Positions 37,001 through 46,528 of a stretch of DNA of 64,000 nt are shown in pieces. Every line of letters begins with the position of its first letter. Within the stretch, counting starts at the first letter, position 1. A model generated the notes under the pieces. That model did not search any database, was not told the DNA's origin, and worked only from the letters and a program-made list of their open reading frames with translations. The position numbers and the translations under genes are program-made. This stretch comes from Amycolatopsis echigonensis (lineage in GTDB: Bacteria; Actinomycetota; Actinomycetes; Mycobacteriales; Pseudonocardiaceae): NCBI RefSeq assembly GCF_014174495.1, contig NZ_JACJHR010000017.1:62001-126000 (forward strand), in the 5' to 3' direction.

Positions 37001-40000
37001 GCAGCAGCCGATCGAGAGTGTCCACACCAGACAGTTCGAGGTGGACCGGATACTCGGCGGTGAACCAGCCGACGGTTCGGGCGAAATCCAGTCCTTCGCG
37101 GCCGTGCCCCTCCATCGTGACCGTCAGCGCGTCTTCGTCCCCGCGCAGTGTCAGCACGAGCGCGGCGAGCAGCACCTCGTCCACGCCTGCGCGATAAGCC
37201 GCCGGCAGGGTCGTGAGAATCGCCGTGCTTTCCTCTTCGGTGGCGACGGTGACCGAACGATGTGCGGTGGCAACGGTGTCGCGCGTCGGTTCGAGCTTGC
37301 TCTTTCGCGGCGACCGCCAATACTCGAGCTCGCCGCGCCGCGCACCACTCGCGCCCTGCTCGGCGAGCACCAAGGCGTGCCGTCGCCAGGAATTGCGCAC
37401 GGGTTCGAGCACCCCGCCCTCACAGGCAGTCTGCAAATCAGGCAGCAAGATGCGCCACGAAACCCCGTCGATCGCCAAGTGGTGCACGACAATCACCAGC
37501 TGGTCCCCGAGCCGCGCGACCCGCAGCATCGCTCCGGCGCGCGGGTCCAATTCGGACGCCAGCCGCTTCGCCGCTTCAGCCGGAGATCCCGTCGCCTCGC
37601 TGACCACCGTTGCCGCGTCGACCGCGCCACGCGGCCGGATCACCAATCCGTGGGGTTCGACGCGAAGGCGCAACACGTCGTGGTGGTCGAGAATCGTCTG
37701 GACGCCTTCGAGCAAACCGGGCACCGGACCGTCCACCCGGAGCACTGTCCACTGTGCATAGCCGGCAATCGCGTCCAGATCCGGATTGAGATCGAACAAC
37801 GTCCGCACGATCGGCGGTGCCGGAACCTCGCCGATCGGCTCGTCCGGCGCACTGTCCGGTTCGGACAGATCCCGGCTCGCCGCCGCCAAGGCCGCGAAAC
37901 TGCGCCGCGCCAGCAAATCCCGCGGCCGGAAGTCCAGTCCGTGCGCCCGCAACCGGCTGCTCACACTGATCGCGGTGATGCTGTCGCCGCCGAGGGCGAA
38001 GAAATCGTCGTCGACGGCGACCCGCTCCACGCCGATGACCTCGGCGATCGCGGCGCACAGCAACCGTTCCCGCTCGGTCCGCGGTTCCCGTCCGCCATCT
38101 GCGGCCACGGGCGCGGGCAGCGCGGCACGGTCGAGTTTTCCGTTGCTGGTCACCGGAAGTTCGTCCAGCACCACGACCGCCGCCGGGACCATCGCCTCCG
38201 GCAACCGCTGCGCGAGCGTCGCCCGAACGTCTTCCGCCACCAGTCCGGTGCCGACGACATATCCGATCAACCGCGGCCCGCGCACCGCCGCCGCGGCGGC
38301 CCGAACGCCGGGAAGCGCGCCGAGCGCAGACTCGACCTCGGCCAATTCCACGCGGTGCCCGCGAATCTTGACCTGGCCGTCGCGTCGGCCGAGGTATTCC
38401 AGCCCACGCCCGGGGACCCAGCGCACGACGTCGCCGGTCCGGTACATCCGCTCCCCCGGCGGTCCGAACGGATCGGCGACGAACCGCTCCGCCGTCCCGC
38501 CCGGGCGGCCGAGATAACCGCGAGCCAGATGCGGCCCAGCGAGATACAACTCTCCGCGACTGCCCGGCGGCACCGGTCGCAGCGCGGCATCGAGCACGTA
38601 CGCCCGAGTCCCGGGAACCGCGAACCCGATCACCGGTTCGCCACCGGTGATCGGCGCGCTCGCACCGTCCACAGTGGTCTCGGTCGGGCCGTAAATGTTG
38701 CGTGCCCGGACACCGGACGAAGCGATCCGCTGCCACAACGCGGGAGGCGTCGCCTCGCCGCCGAGCACCAGCAACGCCGGATCGAGCGACCCCGCGTCCA
38801 GCAACGGCGCCGCCATCGACGGCGTCGTGTCGATGACGTCGATCCGGTCCCGCACGAAAACGGCGTGCAGCGCATCGACGTCGCGCGCGGTTTCTGTGTC
38901 GTAGACGTGCAATTCGTGCCCGCACAGCATCCACAGCAGCTGCTCGATCGCCGAGTCGAAGGCGAACGAGTACGTGTGGGCGACGCGGAGCCGCCGCCCC
39001 TGCGCGGTCTCGGCGACCGTGGTCGCGCGGTGGTTCCGCAGCAACGTCTCCAGCCCGCCGGACCGGACCAGCACGCCCTTGGGCTGCCCGGTGGAACCCG
39101 AGGTGAAGATGACGTACGCGAGATGTTCCGGATGACGGTCCACATCGGACAACTCGGCGGCAGAATGCGCGGCGATCTCCTCCCGTACCGCCGGGTCGTC
39201 CAACCGGAGCTGCGGTACGTCCGGCAGCAGGTCCGAATCCGTCACGGCGAGCTTCGGGCTCACCTCGGCGGCCAGCGAACGCAGCCGTTCCGCCGGATGG
39301 GCGAGGTCCAGCGGCAGGAACGCCGCGCCCGCGTCGAGAACCGCCAGCAGCGCCACCACCAGATCGACCGAGCGGGGCAATGCCAGCGCCACCACGTCGT
39401 CCGCGCCGACGCCCCGCGCCCGCAACGCCCGCGCCAGCCGGTGCACCCGGTCCCGCACCTGGTCGCCGGTGAGCCGATCAGCGCCGCACACCAGCGCGGT
39501 CTGACCACCGAGTCCCGCAAGGAGTCCTTCGCCCGCCGAGGACACCGCGGGGGTCGACCATTCGGCGAGCAAAGCAGCGACGTCCGGCACCAGATCCGCA
39601 CCGCCGACCACCGGCGCATCCGCCCCGGTGAACGCGGAGATCAACGCCTTCAACGCGGTGAGTTGCGCATCGACGCCCGCCTGGTCCTGAGACCGCGCAT
39701 CGACCTCGAACCCGAGCAACAGCCCGCCGCCAGCGGTCGGCAGCACGCTGAGTCCCATGTCTTCCGGCGGCCCGCCCGCGACGTTCCGCATCGTCCCGCG
39801 CGCCTCGCCGAACGCCAGCTCCAGGTCGAACGCCTTCAGGTTGATCCCGCGGCCGTGCAGCAACGCGCCCGCGCCGGGCACCGCCAAGTCCTGCGGCAGG
39901 TTCTCTCCCCGGTACCGCTGATGCGCGCGCATTTCCCGCAGTGCCTGCGCGACCCGCGCGGTCAGCTCTTCCGGCCGGTCGCCTGGCTGCACGCGAACCC

Positions 40001-40901
40001 GCAACGGCAGCACGTTGACCGCCATCGCCGGAGTACGCAACGCCACCCCCGCCCGGCACATCAACGGCACCGCGAACACGACGTCCGACGTCCCGAGCAC
40101 CCGGTGCAGGAACGCCGCGTAGCACGCGATCAGAGCGTCGCCCCAGGTCGTCCCCGCGCGCTTTCCCAGTTCGCCAAGCGCGGCGACCTCGTCCGCGGTG
40201 AGTTCGGCGCGCGCGGTGCACGTCGCTTCCGGCGGCCCGGCCGCGCTCGCGTCCTCGGCCAGCTCCGGCATCGGGGTGAACCGGTCGCACCAATACTCGC
40301 GGTCCCGCGCGAACCGTTCGCTCATCCGGTACGCGCGGTCGGCCTCGACGAGGTCGGCGAACCGCCCGAAGGCCGACGGCGGCACGTCTTCGCCCCGCAC
40401 CGCCGCGGTGTACCGGGCAGCGGTGCGCCGGGCGAGCATCGCCGCGGTGTACCCGTCGAACACCAGGTGGTGGCCGAGCTGCGTGAACCACACTTCGGCA
40501 TCGGAAAGCCGGAGGATCAGGTGCGAGAACAACGCCCGGTCCAGCATCCCGCGGCACGCCTCGGCCACCCGCTGCCGCTCCGCCGCGACCCTGGCGTGCG
40601 CCGCCGCGCGCGGGTCCGGTTCCCCTTGCAGGTCAACGACTTCCGGCAACGGCACCGGCTCGGCGGACACCACTTGCCGCGGCCCGTCCGGAGTGTCGAG
40701 CACCCGCAGCCGCAGGCTTTCGGCCTCTTCGGTCGTGGCCCGGATCGCCTCGGCCAGCGCCGCGACGTCGACCGGATCGCCGCCGGAAATCTCGACTACA
40801 TCGCCGACCAGGTAGTACGGCGAATCCGGTTCCAGCCGCTGCGCGTTCCAGATGCCCAGCTGGGCGCTGGTCAGCTCAAGCGTGGCAAGTGCGGTGCTCA
40901 A
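31053..40901 (-). CDS. Siderophore nonribosomal peptide synthetase, C-A-T-E-C-A-T-E-C
   Basis: This 3,282-residue NRPS should join 2,3-dihydroxybenzoate to two D-configured residues. In order: C1 (HHLVFDG near residue 142, EntF-like start), A1 ([15 protein letters not shown] near 594), T1 ([11 protein letters not shown] near 969), E1 ([13 protein letters not shown] near 1139), C2 (HHALLDGWS near 1580), A2 ([15 protein letters not shown] near 2037), T2 ([10 protein letters not shown] near 2415), E2 ([13 protein letters not shown] near 2598), C3 (HHLLSDGWS near 2996). No thioesterase or reductase follows C3. Hand-read codes are DSEDVGIVDK for A1 (acidic, suggesting a basic residue such as arginine) and DVWNVGAINK for A2 (nearest to threonine codes, uncertain). 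The start is TTG 40901 with GGGAG eight bases before it. No MbtH-like gene was found in the window. Confidence 0.93.
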   Translation of the reverse strand: MSTALATLELTSAQLGIWNAQRLEPDSPYYLVGDVVEISGGDPVDVAALAEAIRATTEEAESLRLRVLDTPDGPRQVVSAEPVPLPEVVDLQGEPDPRAAAHARVAAERQRVAEACRGMLDRALFSHLILRLSDAEVWFTQLGHHLVFDGYTAAMLARRTAARYTAAVRGEDVPPSAFGRFADLVEADRAYRMSERFARDREYWCDRFTPMPELAEDASAAGPPEATCTARAELTADEVAALGELGKRAGTTWGDALIACYAAFLHRVLGTSDVVFAVPLMCRAGVALRTPAMAVNVLPLRVRVQPGDRPEELTARVAQALREMRAHQRYRGENLPQDLAVPGAGALLHGRGINLKAFDLELAFGEARGTMRNVAGGPPEDMGLSVLPTAGGGLLLGFEVDARSQDQAGVDAQLTALKALISAFTGADAPVVGGADLVPDVAALLAEWSTPAVSSAGEGLLAGLGGQTALVCGADRLTGDQVRDRVHRLARALRARGVGADDVVALALPRSVDLVVALLAVLDAGAAFLPLDLAHPAERLRSLAAEVSPKLAVTDSDLLPDVPQLRLDDPAVREEIAAHSAAELSDVDRHPEHLAYVIFTSGSTGQPKGVLVRSGGLETLLRNHRATTVAETAQGRRLRVAHTYSFAFDSAIEQLLWMLCGHELHVYDTETARDVDALHAVFVRDRIDVIDTTPSMAAPLLDAGSLDPALLVLGGEATPPALWQRIASSGVRARNIYGPTETTVDGASAPITGGEPVIGFAVPGTRAYVLDAALRPVPPGSRGELYLAGPHLARGYLGRPGGTAERFVADPFGPPGERMYRTGDVVRWVPGRGLEYLGRRDGQVKIRGHRVELAEVESALGALPGVRAAAAAVRGPRLIGYVVGTGLVAEDVRATLAQRLPEAMVPAAVVVLDELPVTSNGKLDRAALPAPVAADGGREPRTERERLLCAAIAEVIGVERVAVDDDFFALGGDSITAISVSSRLRAHGLDFRPRDLLARRSFAALAAASRDLSEPDSAPDEPIGEVPAPPIVRTLFDLNPDLDAIAGYAQWTVLRVDGPVPGLLEGVQTILDHHDVLRLRVEPHGLVIRPRGAVDAATVVSEATGSPAEAAKRLASELDPRAGAMLRVARLGDQLVIVVHHLAIDGVSWRILLPDLQTACEGGVLEPVRNSWRRHALVLAEQGASGARRGELEYWRSPRKSKLEPTRDTVATAHRSVTVATEEESTAILTTLPAAYRAGVDEVLLAALVLTLRGDEDALTVTMEGHGREGLDFARTVGWFTAEYPVHLELSGVDTLDRLLRSVKEARRAVPDGGVGFGVLRYLDPGVEFTPEMPDVLLNYLGRFTPLSGGWQLPDEDPFAVIEPPAKALEQVLALNCFVREEGVPRIAVEWTAASRVLPPEEVERLQEAWAAALAALAAHAREAAGGLTPSDLPLVTLTQDDIAVLEQQGPIADVLPATPLQAGLSFHTLTRGGPDVYTVQAVTRLEGKLAPARMRAAAEELLRRHPALRVHLHTTAAGEVVQVVPADVHLDWRHVEHPEGADDECAAELARPFDPAVPPLIRFLLLTLGPAEHRLVLTIHHALLDGWSMPLVGRALLATYAELDGGPAAPVAPPLAEYHRVLAARDHDAAVEAWQKALAGLEEGTQLAPATTESAVDRPQRIWVGLGAEFSERLRGFARERGVTSTAVFQTAWGVLLARLTGRQDVVFGCPVSGRPSDVPGVEAMIGQLGTTIPVRVAFAPSDPASAVLARVQDENARLTEHHHLGLPDIQRAAGVGDLFDTMLVMENFPLSSREREPLAPGLDLAGVDITDATHYPLTVIVLPGDEISIGLGYQPQAFDESTVQAYGRWLTTLLHEIVADPQQPVARLRSLGTEEEAALLRQGTGPEPRREAGTCLEEFARWVRESPDAEAVVCRDRSLTYAELDRKANQLAHALRAAGVREQDPVAVLLERDIELVVALFGVLKAGAVHVPMDPTYPAERLTHLVKDSAPAAVVSTSDPGFGIPVIDPLVLNGPSAWDDVVPSPDSLAYVIYTSGTTGKPKGVAITHRGLPSLVALQEDVVGIRHGERYLHFASTSFDVSYWQFFLPLLSGGTSVIAPEEVRGSGDDLLAYAAEHRVTGLNLLPSFLSAMPDDATVDPEVFFVVGAERLDPELAHRWGDRRALFNAYGPTEVTINSVTWAYSADDPGPLPIGRPDPQVRAYVLDAGLRPVGAGVTGELYLAGPKLARGYVNRPGQTAERFVADPFGAPGDRMYRTGDLVRWRPDGQLVFLGRADHQVKLRGFRIEPGEIESALARHPDVRAAVVLVREDRPGGRRLVGYVVPVDGADPDPVALREYLAAELPAHMVPSAVLVLERLPLGPSGKLDRAALPAPGPRNVAAARQPATEAETVLLQVVRELLGPDVTIDDGFLDAGGDSIASLRLVARARREGLHLTARDVFEGGTIAGVAARCSDQTAVVAPDLTPAVGDAPLTPVMRELLERAGSDADGFCQWVEVCVPSGGDVSRWRAALDAVLERHDVLRSHLAGDVLRVPEPGAVTGADVLMVVPAGEDADLRVLLDDQITAVRSAMDPRTGPMLRAVWVDAGPARPGRLGLVAHHLVVDAVSWRILLDDLEQAYLGRKLPERGPSFLGWARALVAAKPARQVEKPHWQRIAASARPISGTARHHEIEVSEEITHAVLTTLPGAYRTGPDAVLLTAFSRAYRAWRGADLLVALESHGRPDHTPDFAGAVDLSRTVGWFTAMYPARITPPSDETAIAAVRDQLRAAGDGLGFGILGGTSTGADVSWNYLGRFEAAPRQETPWQRPPDADPLGSAGAPLAHALMVNAMVRDDRLAARFTWPSSEFSADEVAALGAAFQEELTALAAAMPAGELLPLTPLQELILRESRAADEDPYPVQAAFSLVGALDLAALEAAANALVRRHPNLGAVFPAGHEVQVLPTDPQVGFRVREVSGDVERLLAEDLAEPFDPGAGPLLRVTVLRYGPDRHDLVLTSHHLLSDGWSAPRILAELFAGYSGESLPDAVPVSRYTRWLAARDHAVSGHAWRTELADLPPRELLGGQPAAAEPELFTVDAPLVAELTRAGARHGITAGTLLQGAWAAVLAARAGVADVVFGTMVSGRTSEVDGVEEILGLLATTVPVRVRFAGTVAETLRKTQARHQELLPHQHVGLAELAALTGRDRLFDSLVVFENYPVDPAKLREPAPGLTITGTRFRERTHYPMTVTVVPELAGGWSGVFGYQAGILTPAEARSLVADLLRFLGELPSRLDDDAGEFARPR

Positions 40902-40917
40902 CTGGTGACTCCCAAGG

Positions 40918-41694
40918 TCAGAGCGACGGCACGACCATCGGCGTCCCGGTGACCGGATCGGGCACCACGACGCTCGGCAGGTCGAAGACTTCCTTGATCA
41001 GCGCGGCGTCCACGACGTCGCCGGGCACGCCCTGCGCCACGACCCGCCCGTCGCGCATGGCGACGACGTGGTCGGCGTAACGGCAAGCCTGGTTGATGTC
41101 GTGCAGGACCGCGATCACCGTGCGGCCCTCGTCGCGCAGCCGCTTCAGCAGCTCCAGCACCTGGTACTGGTGCGCGATGTCGAGGAACGACGTCGGCTCG
41201 TCGAGCAGCAGGTACGGCGTGCGCTGCGCGAGCACGACCGCGATCCACACGCGCTGCCGCTGTCCGCCGGACAGCTCCTGCACCGGACGGTCGGCCAGCC
41301 CGGCGACCCCGGCCGCGGTCATCGCGCTGACGACCGCGCTCTCGTCCTCCTCGGACCACGACGACAGCAGCGACTGATGCGGGAATCGCCCGCGCGCGAC
41401 CAGCTGCCGGACGCGGACGTCCTCCGGCGCGGACGGATCCTGCGGCAGGAAGCCGAGTTCGCGCGCCAGCGCCTTGGCCGGATACGCTCCGACCTCGCGG
41501 CCGTCGAAGGTCACGCCGCCCTCGGCCGGACGCAGCAGCCGGACGAACGCGCGCAGCAATGTCGATTTGCCGCACGCGTTCGGGCCGACCACCGCGGTGA
41601 ACGCGCGGTCGGGCACGTCGAGCCGCAACCGCGTCGACACGATGCGGTCGCCGTAGCGCAGGGTGAGGTCCCGCGCGGTCAAGCGGGCGGTCAC
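40918..41694 (-). CDS. Iron-siderophore ABC transporter ATP-binding protein (FepC-like)
   Basis: This 258-residue ABC ATPase should power uptake of ferric siderophore. It has Walker [10 protein letters not shown], the Q-loop region [20 protein letters not shown], signature [20 protein letters not shown], Walker [14 protein letters not shown] and the switch histidine in [20 protein letters not shown]. The start GTG 41694 overlaps the stop of the permease gene (GTGA). It ends 16 bp before the NRPS start, so the import and biosynthesis genes share a transcript. Confidence 0.93.
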   Translation of the reverse strand: MTARLTARDLTLRYGDRIVSTRLRLDVPDRAFTAVVGPNACGKSTLLRAFVRLLRPAEGGVTFDGREVGAYPAKALARELGFLPQDPSAPEDVRVRQLVARGRFPHQSLLSSWSEEDESAVVSAMTAAGVAGLADRPVQELSGGQRQRVWIAVVLAQRTPYLLLDEPTSFLDIAHQYQVLELLKRLRDEGRTVIAVLHDINQACRYADHVVAMRDGRVVAQGVPGDVVDAALIKEVFDLPSVVVPDPVTGTPMVVPSL

Positions 41695-42713
41695 TTCCGC
41701 CGCACCTCCTTGGTGAGCAGCCAGATCAGGTAGCAGCCGCCGATCGCCGTGCTGATCACGCCGACCGGCAGCGACACCGGGGCGAGCAGCATCTGCGCGA
41801 CGAGGTCGGCCCCGGCGAGCAACGCCGCGCCGGTCAGCGCGGCGGGCAGCAGCGGAATGCCGGGCGCGCGGGCGAGCCTGCGGCCGATCTGCGGGGCGGC
41901 GAGCGCGACGAACGCGATCGGCCCGGCCACCGCGGTGACCGTCGCCGTGCAGCCGACGCCGAGGACGATCAGCTGCAGCCGCAGGGATTCGTGCCGGACC
42001 CCGGTTGTCACCGCGAGTTCCGTGCCGAGCGCCGACTGGTGCAGCGCGGGCGCCCGGGTCAGCAGCACCGCGAACAGCACGGCCAGCACTCCGAACGGCA
42101 CCGCGACGTCGCTCCAGCCGATGCCGTTGAGCGAACCGGCGCTCCAGCCGACCGCGGCGATCGCCACTTCCAGGTCGGCCCGCAGCACGATCCAGGAGTT
42201 CAACGCGGTCAGCATCGCGTTGATCGCGATCCCGATGACGATCAGCCGCAACCCGGACCGGCTGCCGCCCATCGACAGCAGATAGACCGCAGCCGCGGTG
42301 ACCAGCCCACCGACCACGGACGCGAAGGTCAGCTGTGTGGGCGAGCCGGACAGCACCGTCATCGCGACCAGCGCGCCGGTGTAGGCGCCGGAGTCGAGAC
42401 CGATCACGTCCGGGCTGCCGAGCGGATTCCGCGTGACGTTCTGGAAAATCGCGCCGGCCAGTCCGAGCGCGGCACCGAACACGAGCCCGGCCGCCACGCG
42501 CGGCAGCCGCCATTCGCGAATCACCACGCCCGGTCCGCCGCCCGCCCCGCCGAGCGCGGCGAACACCCGCGCCGGACTCGCCCACGCCGCGCCGTAGCAC
42601 AGCCCCAGCAGCGCGAGACCGGCGAGAACGACGCCGAGCACGGCGACGAGAACGGCCGTACGGCGCTCGACCCGCAGCGAAACCCGCCCTCGGCGGAACA
42701 CGAACGCGGTCAC
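41691..42713 (-). CDS. FecCD-family siderophore ABC permease (FepG-like)
   Basis: This 340-residue inner-membrane permease has about nine or ten helices. FecCD features are WRLPRVAAGLVFGAALGLAG, NPLGSPDVIGLDSGAYTGAL, LRLIVIGIAINAMLTALNSW, and GPIAFVALAAPQIGRRLARA, the segment contacting the ATPase. The start is GTG 42713, overlapping the stop of the first permease gene. It should pair with that permease to form the membrane channel. Confidence 0.93.
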   Translation of the reverse strand: MTAFVFRRGRVSLRVERRTAVLVAVLGVVLAGLALLGLCYGAAWASPARVFAALGGAGGGPGVVIREWRLPRVAAGLVFGAALGLAGAIFQNVTRNPLGSPDVIGLDSGAYTGALVAMTVLSGSPTQLTFASVVGGLVTAAAVYLLSMGGSRSGLRLIVIGIAINAMLTALNSWIVLRADLEVAIAAVGWSAGSLNGIGWSDVAVPFGVLAVLFAVLLTRAPALHQSALGTELAVTTGVRHESLRLQLIVLGVGCTATVTAVAGPIAFVALAAPQIGRRLARAPGIPLLPAALTGAALLAGADLVAQMLLAPVSLPVGVISTAIGGCYLIWLLTKEVRRK

Positions 42714-43693
42714 AGCGCAGCCGTCCCGTACTTGCGGACCGCCCAGATCAGCACCGGGCCGCCGACGAACGCCGTCACGATCGCGACCGGCACCTCGCCA
42801 GTCGGCAGGAGCACGCGCGAGCCGATGTCCGACACCAGCAGGAGAATCGGCCCCAGCACCACCGCGAATGCCGTCAGCCACGGCACCGACGCCCCCGCCG
42901 CGCGCCGCGCGAGATGCGGCACGATCAATCCGACGAACAGGATCGGCCCGGCCACCGCGGTCGCGGCTCCGGCCAGCAAGGTGATCAGCACCAGCGTCAC
43001 CGCGCGAATCCGGGCCACACGTGCGCCGAGAGTGTGCGCGACGGTGTCGCCCAGCGCGAGCGCGTTCAGCTGACGGCTCAACAGAAACGCCGCGACCACG
43101 CTCACCGCGATCACGACCAGCGGAACCGTCAGCGGGGCCTGTTCCCGTCCGGCCAGCGAACCGACCGCCCAGAACCGGTACCGGTCGAAGGTGTCCGGCA
43201 GCAGCAGCCGCAGCCCGAGCGAAACGCCGCTGAGCACGAACGTCAGCGCGGTGCCGGTCAGCACCATCCGCAACGGCGACCGCCGGCCGACCGCGTAGAC
43301 CAGCAGGGTCGCCAGCACCGCGCCGAGCACCGCGAACAGCAGCTCCCCCGACGCGGAAACGGCGATGCCCAGCGCGGAACCGATCGTGATGGCGAACCCG
43401 GCACCGGCCGTCACGCCGAGCACGCCGGGTTCGGCCAGCGGATTGCGCGACAACACCTGGACGAGCACCCCGGCCACCGCCAGCGCAGCGCCAACGCCGA
43501 CCGCCAGCAGCGCACGCGGCGCCCGGACATCGCGCACCACCGCCTGATCGGCCGGATCGCCGTTTCCGAAAATGGCCCGGAGCACCTCCGCCGGCGCGAT
43601 GCCGTGCGCGCCGACACCCACGCTGACCACGGCCACCGCCGCCAGCAGGACGACGGCGGCGGCCAGCAGCGCGGTCCGGCTGCGCGCGGTCAC
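42710..43693 (-). CDS. FecCD-family siderophore ABC permease (FepD-like)
   Basis: This 327-residue permease is the partner subunit. Features are VRAPRALLAVGVGAALAVAG, NPLAEPGVLGVTAGAGFAIT, MVLTGTALTFVLSGVSLGLR, AGPILFVGLIVPHLARRAAG (ATPase contact) and LPTGEVPVAIVTAFVGGPVL. The start is GTG 43693, overlapping the stop of the binding-protein gene by four bases (GTGA). Confidence 0.93.
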   Translation of the reverse strand: MTARSRTALLAAAVVLLAAVAVVSVGVGAHGIAPAEVLRAIFGNGDPADQAVVRDVRAPRALLAVGVGAALAVAGVLVQVLSRNPLAEPGVLGVTAGAGFAITIGSALGIAVSASGELLFAVLGAVLATLLVYAVGRRSPLRMVLTGTALTFVLSGVSLGLRLLLPDTFDRYRFWAVGSLAGREQAPLTVPLVVIAVSVVAAFLLSRQLNALALGDTVAHTLGARVARIRAVTLVLITLLAGAATAVAGPILFVGLIVPHLARRAAGASVPWLTAFAVVLGPILLLVSDIGSRVLLPTGEVPVAIVTAFVGGPVLIWAVRKYGTAAL

Positions 43694-44688
43694 TTCTTCA
43701 GCAGCGGCGCGAACGCCTGGTCCACCGCGTCCAGCGTCTTCATCGCCGCCCGGTAGGTGGCCGCTTCGGTGTAGCGGAAGGCGAACGTCTTGCCCGCCTT
43801 CACCGCGGGAAGTTCCTTCCACAGCGGCGAATCGAGCACGTACTTCACCGCGGGCGGCACCGAGCCGTCCGGCTTCACCGAGTAGGTGATCGCGTCCGCC
43901 TGCGCGAACGCGGTCGGCAGCTCCTCGATCGACGGGTACTCGCTGACGTCCTTCGAGCCGCCGCCCTTGACCTTCACCTGGCCGAAGTAGTTCGCGCCGA
44001 TGTCCTGTGCGACGTTGGTGCCCCAGGAATCCTTGAACTCGCGCTGGAAGTTGCCCTTCGCGACCTCGCCGTACGCACCGACGTGGCCCAGTTTCAGCTG
44101 CGGCAGAACGGCTTTGTACTTGTCCGCGAGCTGCTTCGCCTTCGCCTCGTACTCCTGGCGCGCGGCGTCGAACCCGGCCAGCGCGCCCGCCGCGTCGGAC
44201 TGCTTGCGCGAAAGCTCCCGCCACGCCGACGGCACCGAGGGCCCGATCGCCACGACCGGCGCGATCTCCTGCAGCCGCTTGACGTCGATGTCCGCGAGCA
44301 CCGGCTTCGGCACGCCGATCACGATCAGGTCCGGATCGGCCTGCGCAATCGCTTCGTAGTTCGTCTCGGCGGCCTGCTCGCCCGCGACCTTCGGCAGTTC
44401 GTCGTACTTCGTGCGGTCCTCGGTCGTCATCATCGGCAGGCCGCGCTTCCACGTCGAGATCCCGACCAGCGGCGCTTTCGCTTCGAGCAGCGCGGGGACG
44501 GCGTAGCCGGTCGCGATCACGCGCTTGGGCTTGACCGGGATCTTGATCTGGCCGTTGTCGGCGGCGAACACGCGGGTCGGGCCGTCGCTCGCGCCGCTCT
44601 GCGCGTCGCCGGAACCGCAGCCGGCGACGACGGTGAGGGCGGCCGCGAGGGCAGCGGCGGCGAGACGGGTGGTTCTGGTGACGGTCAT
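43690..44688 (-). CDS. Iron-siderophore substrate-binding lipoprotein (FepB/FhuD-like)
   Basis: This 332-residue lipoprotein has lipobox VVAGC (Cys at residue 24) and a class III helical-backbone binding fold (TroA-like). Landmarks are KPKRVIATGYAVPALLEAKA, NYEAIAQADPDLIVIG, PSIEELPTAFAQADAITYSV and LWKELPAVKAGKTFAFRYTE. It should capture the ferric catecholate outside the membrane and pass it to the FecCD permeases. The start is ATG 44688; the frame upstream to 44763 only reads through the terminator palindrome. It is the first gene after that palindrome and heads the uptake/NRPS half of the locus. Confidence 0.93.
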   Translation of the reverse strand: MTVTRTTRLAAAALAAALTVVAGCGSGDAQSGASDGPTRVFAADNGQIKIPVKPKRVIATGYAVPALLEAKAPLVGISTWKRGLPMMTTEDRTKYDELPKVAGEQAAETNYEAIAQADPDLIVIGVPKPVLADIDVKRLQEIAPVVAIGPSVPSAWRELSRKQSDAAGALAGFDAARQEYEAKAKQLADKYKAVLPQLKLGHVGAYGEVAKGNFQREFKDSWGTNVAQDIGANYFGQVKVKGGGSKDVSEYPSIEELPTAFAQADAITYSVKPDGSVPPAVKYVLDSPLWKELPAVKAGKTFAFRYTEAATYRAAMKTLDAVDQAFAPLLKK

Positions 44689-44722
44689 GCGAGGGGTCCT
44701 CAGGTAGTGCGGATCGGGGGGT

Positions 44723-44764
44723 CGTGAGTGTTTATGCCGGTTAGAACCGGCATAAACACTCACG
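44723..44764 (-). terminator. Long perfect palindrome downstream of the siderophore-interacting protein gene
   Basis: A perfect 20-bp inverted repeat (arms 44723-44742 and 44745-44764) begins 6 bp past the stop at 44770. It shares GTGAGTGTTTAT-CCGGTT with the palindrome at 19934-19983, differing at the central C/G. It probably terminates or attenuates the dhb transcript and splits the siderophore locus into two units. Confidence 0.8.
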
Positions 44765-44769
44765 AGGTG

Positions 44770-45627
44770 TTAGTGGTCGTGCTCGTCGTCGAAGTCCACG
44801 ACGCCGCGTTTCCAGTAGCCGGTCACGTCGTAGTCCTCGCGGGCGAGCCCGAGGTCGTCGCGCAGCCAGCGGCGCAGCGGCTTGATCGCGCCCGCTTCTC
44901 CGGCGACCCACGCGTAAAGCCGTTCGCCGTCGGGCACCTTGACTTCACGGACGGCGTCGGCGAGAAGCTCGACGCTGCCGGGCGGGTTGCCGGGACCGCG
45001 GTGCAGCCACTGGACTTCGACGCCGTCCGGTGCGTCGAGCTCGATCTCCTCGCTCGTGTCGGCGACCTCGGCGAACGCCCAGCCCTTCGCGGTGCGCGGC
45101 AGTTCCTCCAGCCAGCGCGCCAACGCGGGCAGCGCCGTGATGTCGCCGGCGAGCAGGTAGCGGTCGTAGTTGTGCGGCACGATCAGCCCGCCCGGCGGGC
45201 CCGCGACGTGCACGGTCTCGCCCGGCCGCACCGCGCGTGCCCAGTCCGAACCGAGACCGCCGTCGTGCAGGGCGACGTCGAGATCCAGCTCGCCAGACAC
45301 CGCGTCGTAGCGGCGGACGGTGTACTCACGCGAGATCGGCGAAGGCTTCGGCCAGCGGAGGAGGTCGCCGTTCGGCTCTGGCAGCCGGAGCTGGCCATCC
45401 GCGTCCGGGAAGAGGATCTTCACGTGTTCGTCCGGCGAATGCGCCTCGAACCCGGCCGTGCCCGGCCCGCCGAGGGTGACGCGCAACAGTCCGGTGCCGA
45501 CTGCCCTGGTCCGCACGACCTCCGCACGACGGATCCGGATGGGGTACGGCACTTTCTCGGCTTTGCGGCCCGCGCGGACCTCGGCGATCCGGGCCGTGTG
45601 ACGGTGCCGGTGCGCGTCCCGGCTCAC
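44770..45627 (-). CDS. Siderophore-interacting protein (ferric-siderophore reductase, ViuB-like)
   Basis: This 285-residue cytosolic flavoprotein should reduce imported ferric siderophore to free the iron. It has an FAD-binding barrel with [20 protein letters not shown] (the family RxYTxR motif), [26 protein letters not shown] and the C-terminal NAD(P)-domain features [20 protein letters not shown] and [20 protein letters not shown]. The start is GTG 45627 overlapping the aryl-carrier stop (TGA at 45624-45626). An upstream frame to 45723 overlaps that gene and is not credible. Confidence 0.92.
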   Translation of the reverse strand: MSRDAHRHRHTARIAEVRAGRKAEKVPYPIRIRRAEVVRTRAVGTGLLRVTLGGPGTAGFEAHSPDEHVKILFPDADGQLRLPEPNGDLLRWPKPSPISREYTVRRYDAVSGELDLDVALHDGGLGSDWARAVRPGETVHVAGPPGGLIVPHNYDRYLLAGDITALPALARWLEELPRTAKGWAFAEVADTSEEIELDAPDGVEVQWLHRGPGNPPGSVELLADAVREVKVPDGERLYAWVAGEAGAIKPLRRWLRDDLGLAREDYDVTGYWKRGVVDFDDEHDH

Positions 45628-45866
45628 TGCGAACCGCCGGTGAGCAGCTTCGTCCAGTGCCCGAGCCGCGGGTCTTCGGCGAGATCGGCGAACTCCAGCT
45701 GCGCCGCGCCCGCGCCGCGCCACTTCTCGACCAGGCTCATGATCCGCATCGAATCGAGGCCGAGGTCGGCGAGATCGGTGTCCGGGGTCAGCTCGTCGAG
45801 GCCGCAGCCGAGCAGTTCGGCGACATCGGCGTTGACCTGCTCGGCCGTCAGTCCGGGAGTGCTCAT
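45624..45866 (-). CDS. Stand-alone aryl carrier protein
   Basis: This 80-residue carrier protein holds 2,3-dihydroxybenzoate as a thioester on phosphopantetheine. The attachment serine is in [20 protein letters not shown]. In EntB and DhbB this domain is fused behind isochorismatase; here it is a separate gene overlapping the isochorismatase stop by four bases (ATGA), as if the fusion had been split. GGAG precedes the ATG. The C1 domain of the NRPS should accept its aryl group. Confidence 0.9.
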   Translation of the reverse strand: MSTPGLTAEQVNADVAELLGCGLDELTPDTDLADLGLDSMRIMSLVEKWRGAGAAQLEFADLAEDPRLGHWTKLLTGGSQ

Positions 45867-46525
45867 CGAGGGGCTCCTGCGGGAATCGGCGCCGACAGCG
45901 CGGCGAGCGCGTCGGCGGTGGTGGTGACGACGCCGCAGCGTTGCGCGACGTACTCGCACGCCTGGTCGTGCCGGGAGCGGTCGAAGTCCGCGACCGCGTC
46001 GCTGATCAGGAACGGCCGGACGTCGCGCATGAACGCCTCGACCGCCGTGGTCTGGCAGCCGATGTGCGCGTAGACGCCGGTGATCAGCAACTGGTCGCGG
46101 TCGCCGAGCTGCTCGCGGAAAGTGCTGCGCTGGAAGGCGCTGTAACGCCATTTGTCCAGCACGATGTCGCCCGGCCGAGGGGCCAGCTCGTCGACGATGT
46201 CCGCGGCGCGCGGGTCGTCGCCGATCACCGCGCCGATGCCGTCGCCCCAGAACTCGGCGAGCAGGCCGCGATCGGCGGCGGGCTGCTTGCCCGGCTGCGC
46301 GGTGTAGAACACCGGCATGCCCCAGCTTCGGGCCTTCTCCGCCAGTTCCGCGATGTTCGCCACCATCTCCGGAATCGGCGAACCCTCATACGGAGCAAGG
46401 AAATACCGCTGGACGTCGTGCACGAGCAGAGCCGCCCGCGCCGGGTCGGGCCGCCACTGCACCCGCCCCGCGGGCAGGTCCGCCGCCGTCGGCAGCGGGT
46501 ACGCCCGGATCTTCGGCAGGGACAC
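45863..46525 (-). CDS. dhbB: Isochorismatase (2,3-dihydro-2,3-dihydroxybenzoate synthase)
   Basis: This 220-residue isochorismatase hydrolyses the enol-pyruvyl ether of isochorismate. Family features are [20 protein letters not shown] with the catalytic aspartate, [27 protein letters not shown] with the catalytic lysine, and [20 protein letters not shown]. It corresponds to the N-terminal part of EntB/DhbB and lacks the carrier domain, which is encoded next. The start is GTG 46525 with GAGG close upstream; the preceding stop is 3 bp away. Confidence 0.93.
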   Translation of the reverse strand: MSLPKIRAYPLPTAADLPAGRVQWRPDPARAALLVHDVQRYFLAPYEGSPIPEMVANIAELAEKARSWGMPVFYTAQPGKQPAADRGLLAEFWGDGIGAVIGDDPRAADIVDELAPRPGDIVLDKWRYSAFQRSTFREQLGDRDQLLITGVYAHIGCQTTAVEAFMRDVRPFLISDAVADFDRSRHDQACEYVAQRCGVVTTTADALAALSAPIPAGAPR

Positions 46526-46528
46526 GCC

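Noticed and set aside
40902..40917. MbtH-like gene near the NRPS
   Set aside because: The 16-bp gap and all flanking frames lack the MbtH signature; none was found elsewhere in the window.
32724..40952. Multi-kilobase antisense open frame opposite the NRPS
   Set aside because: The minus strand carries unmistakable NRPS motifs throughout, and the plus frame has no recognisable domain.
44689..44763. N-terminal extension of the siderophore-binding lipoprotein through the palindrome
   Set aside because: It would read the terminator palindrome and move the signal peptide inside the protein; ATG 44688 gives a normal lipoprotein.
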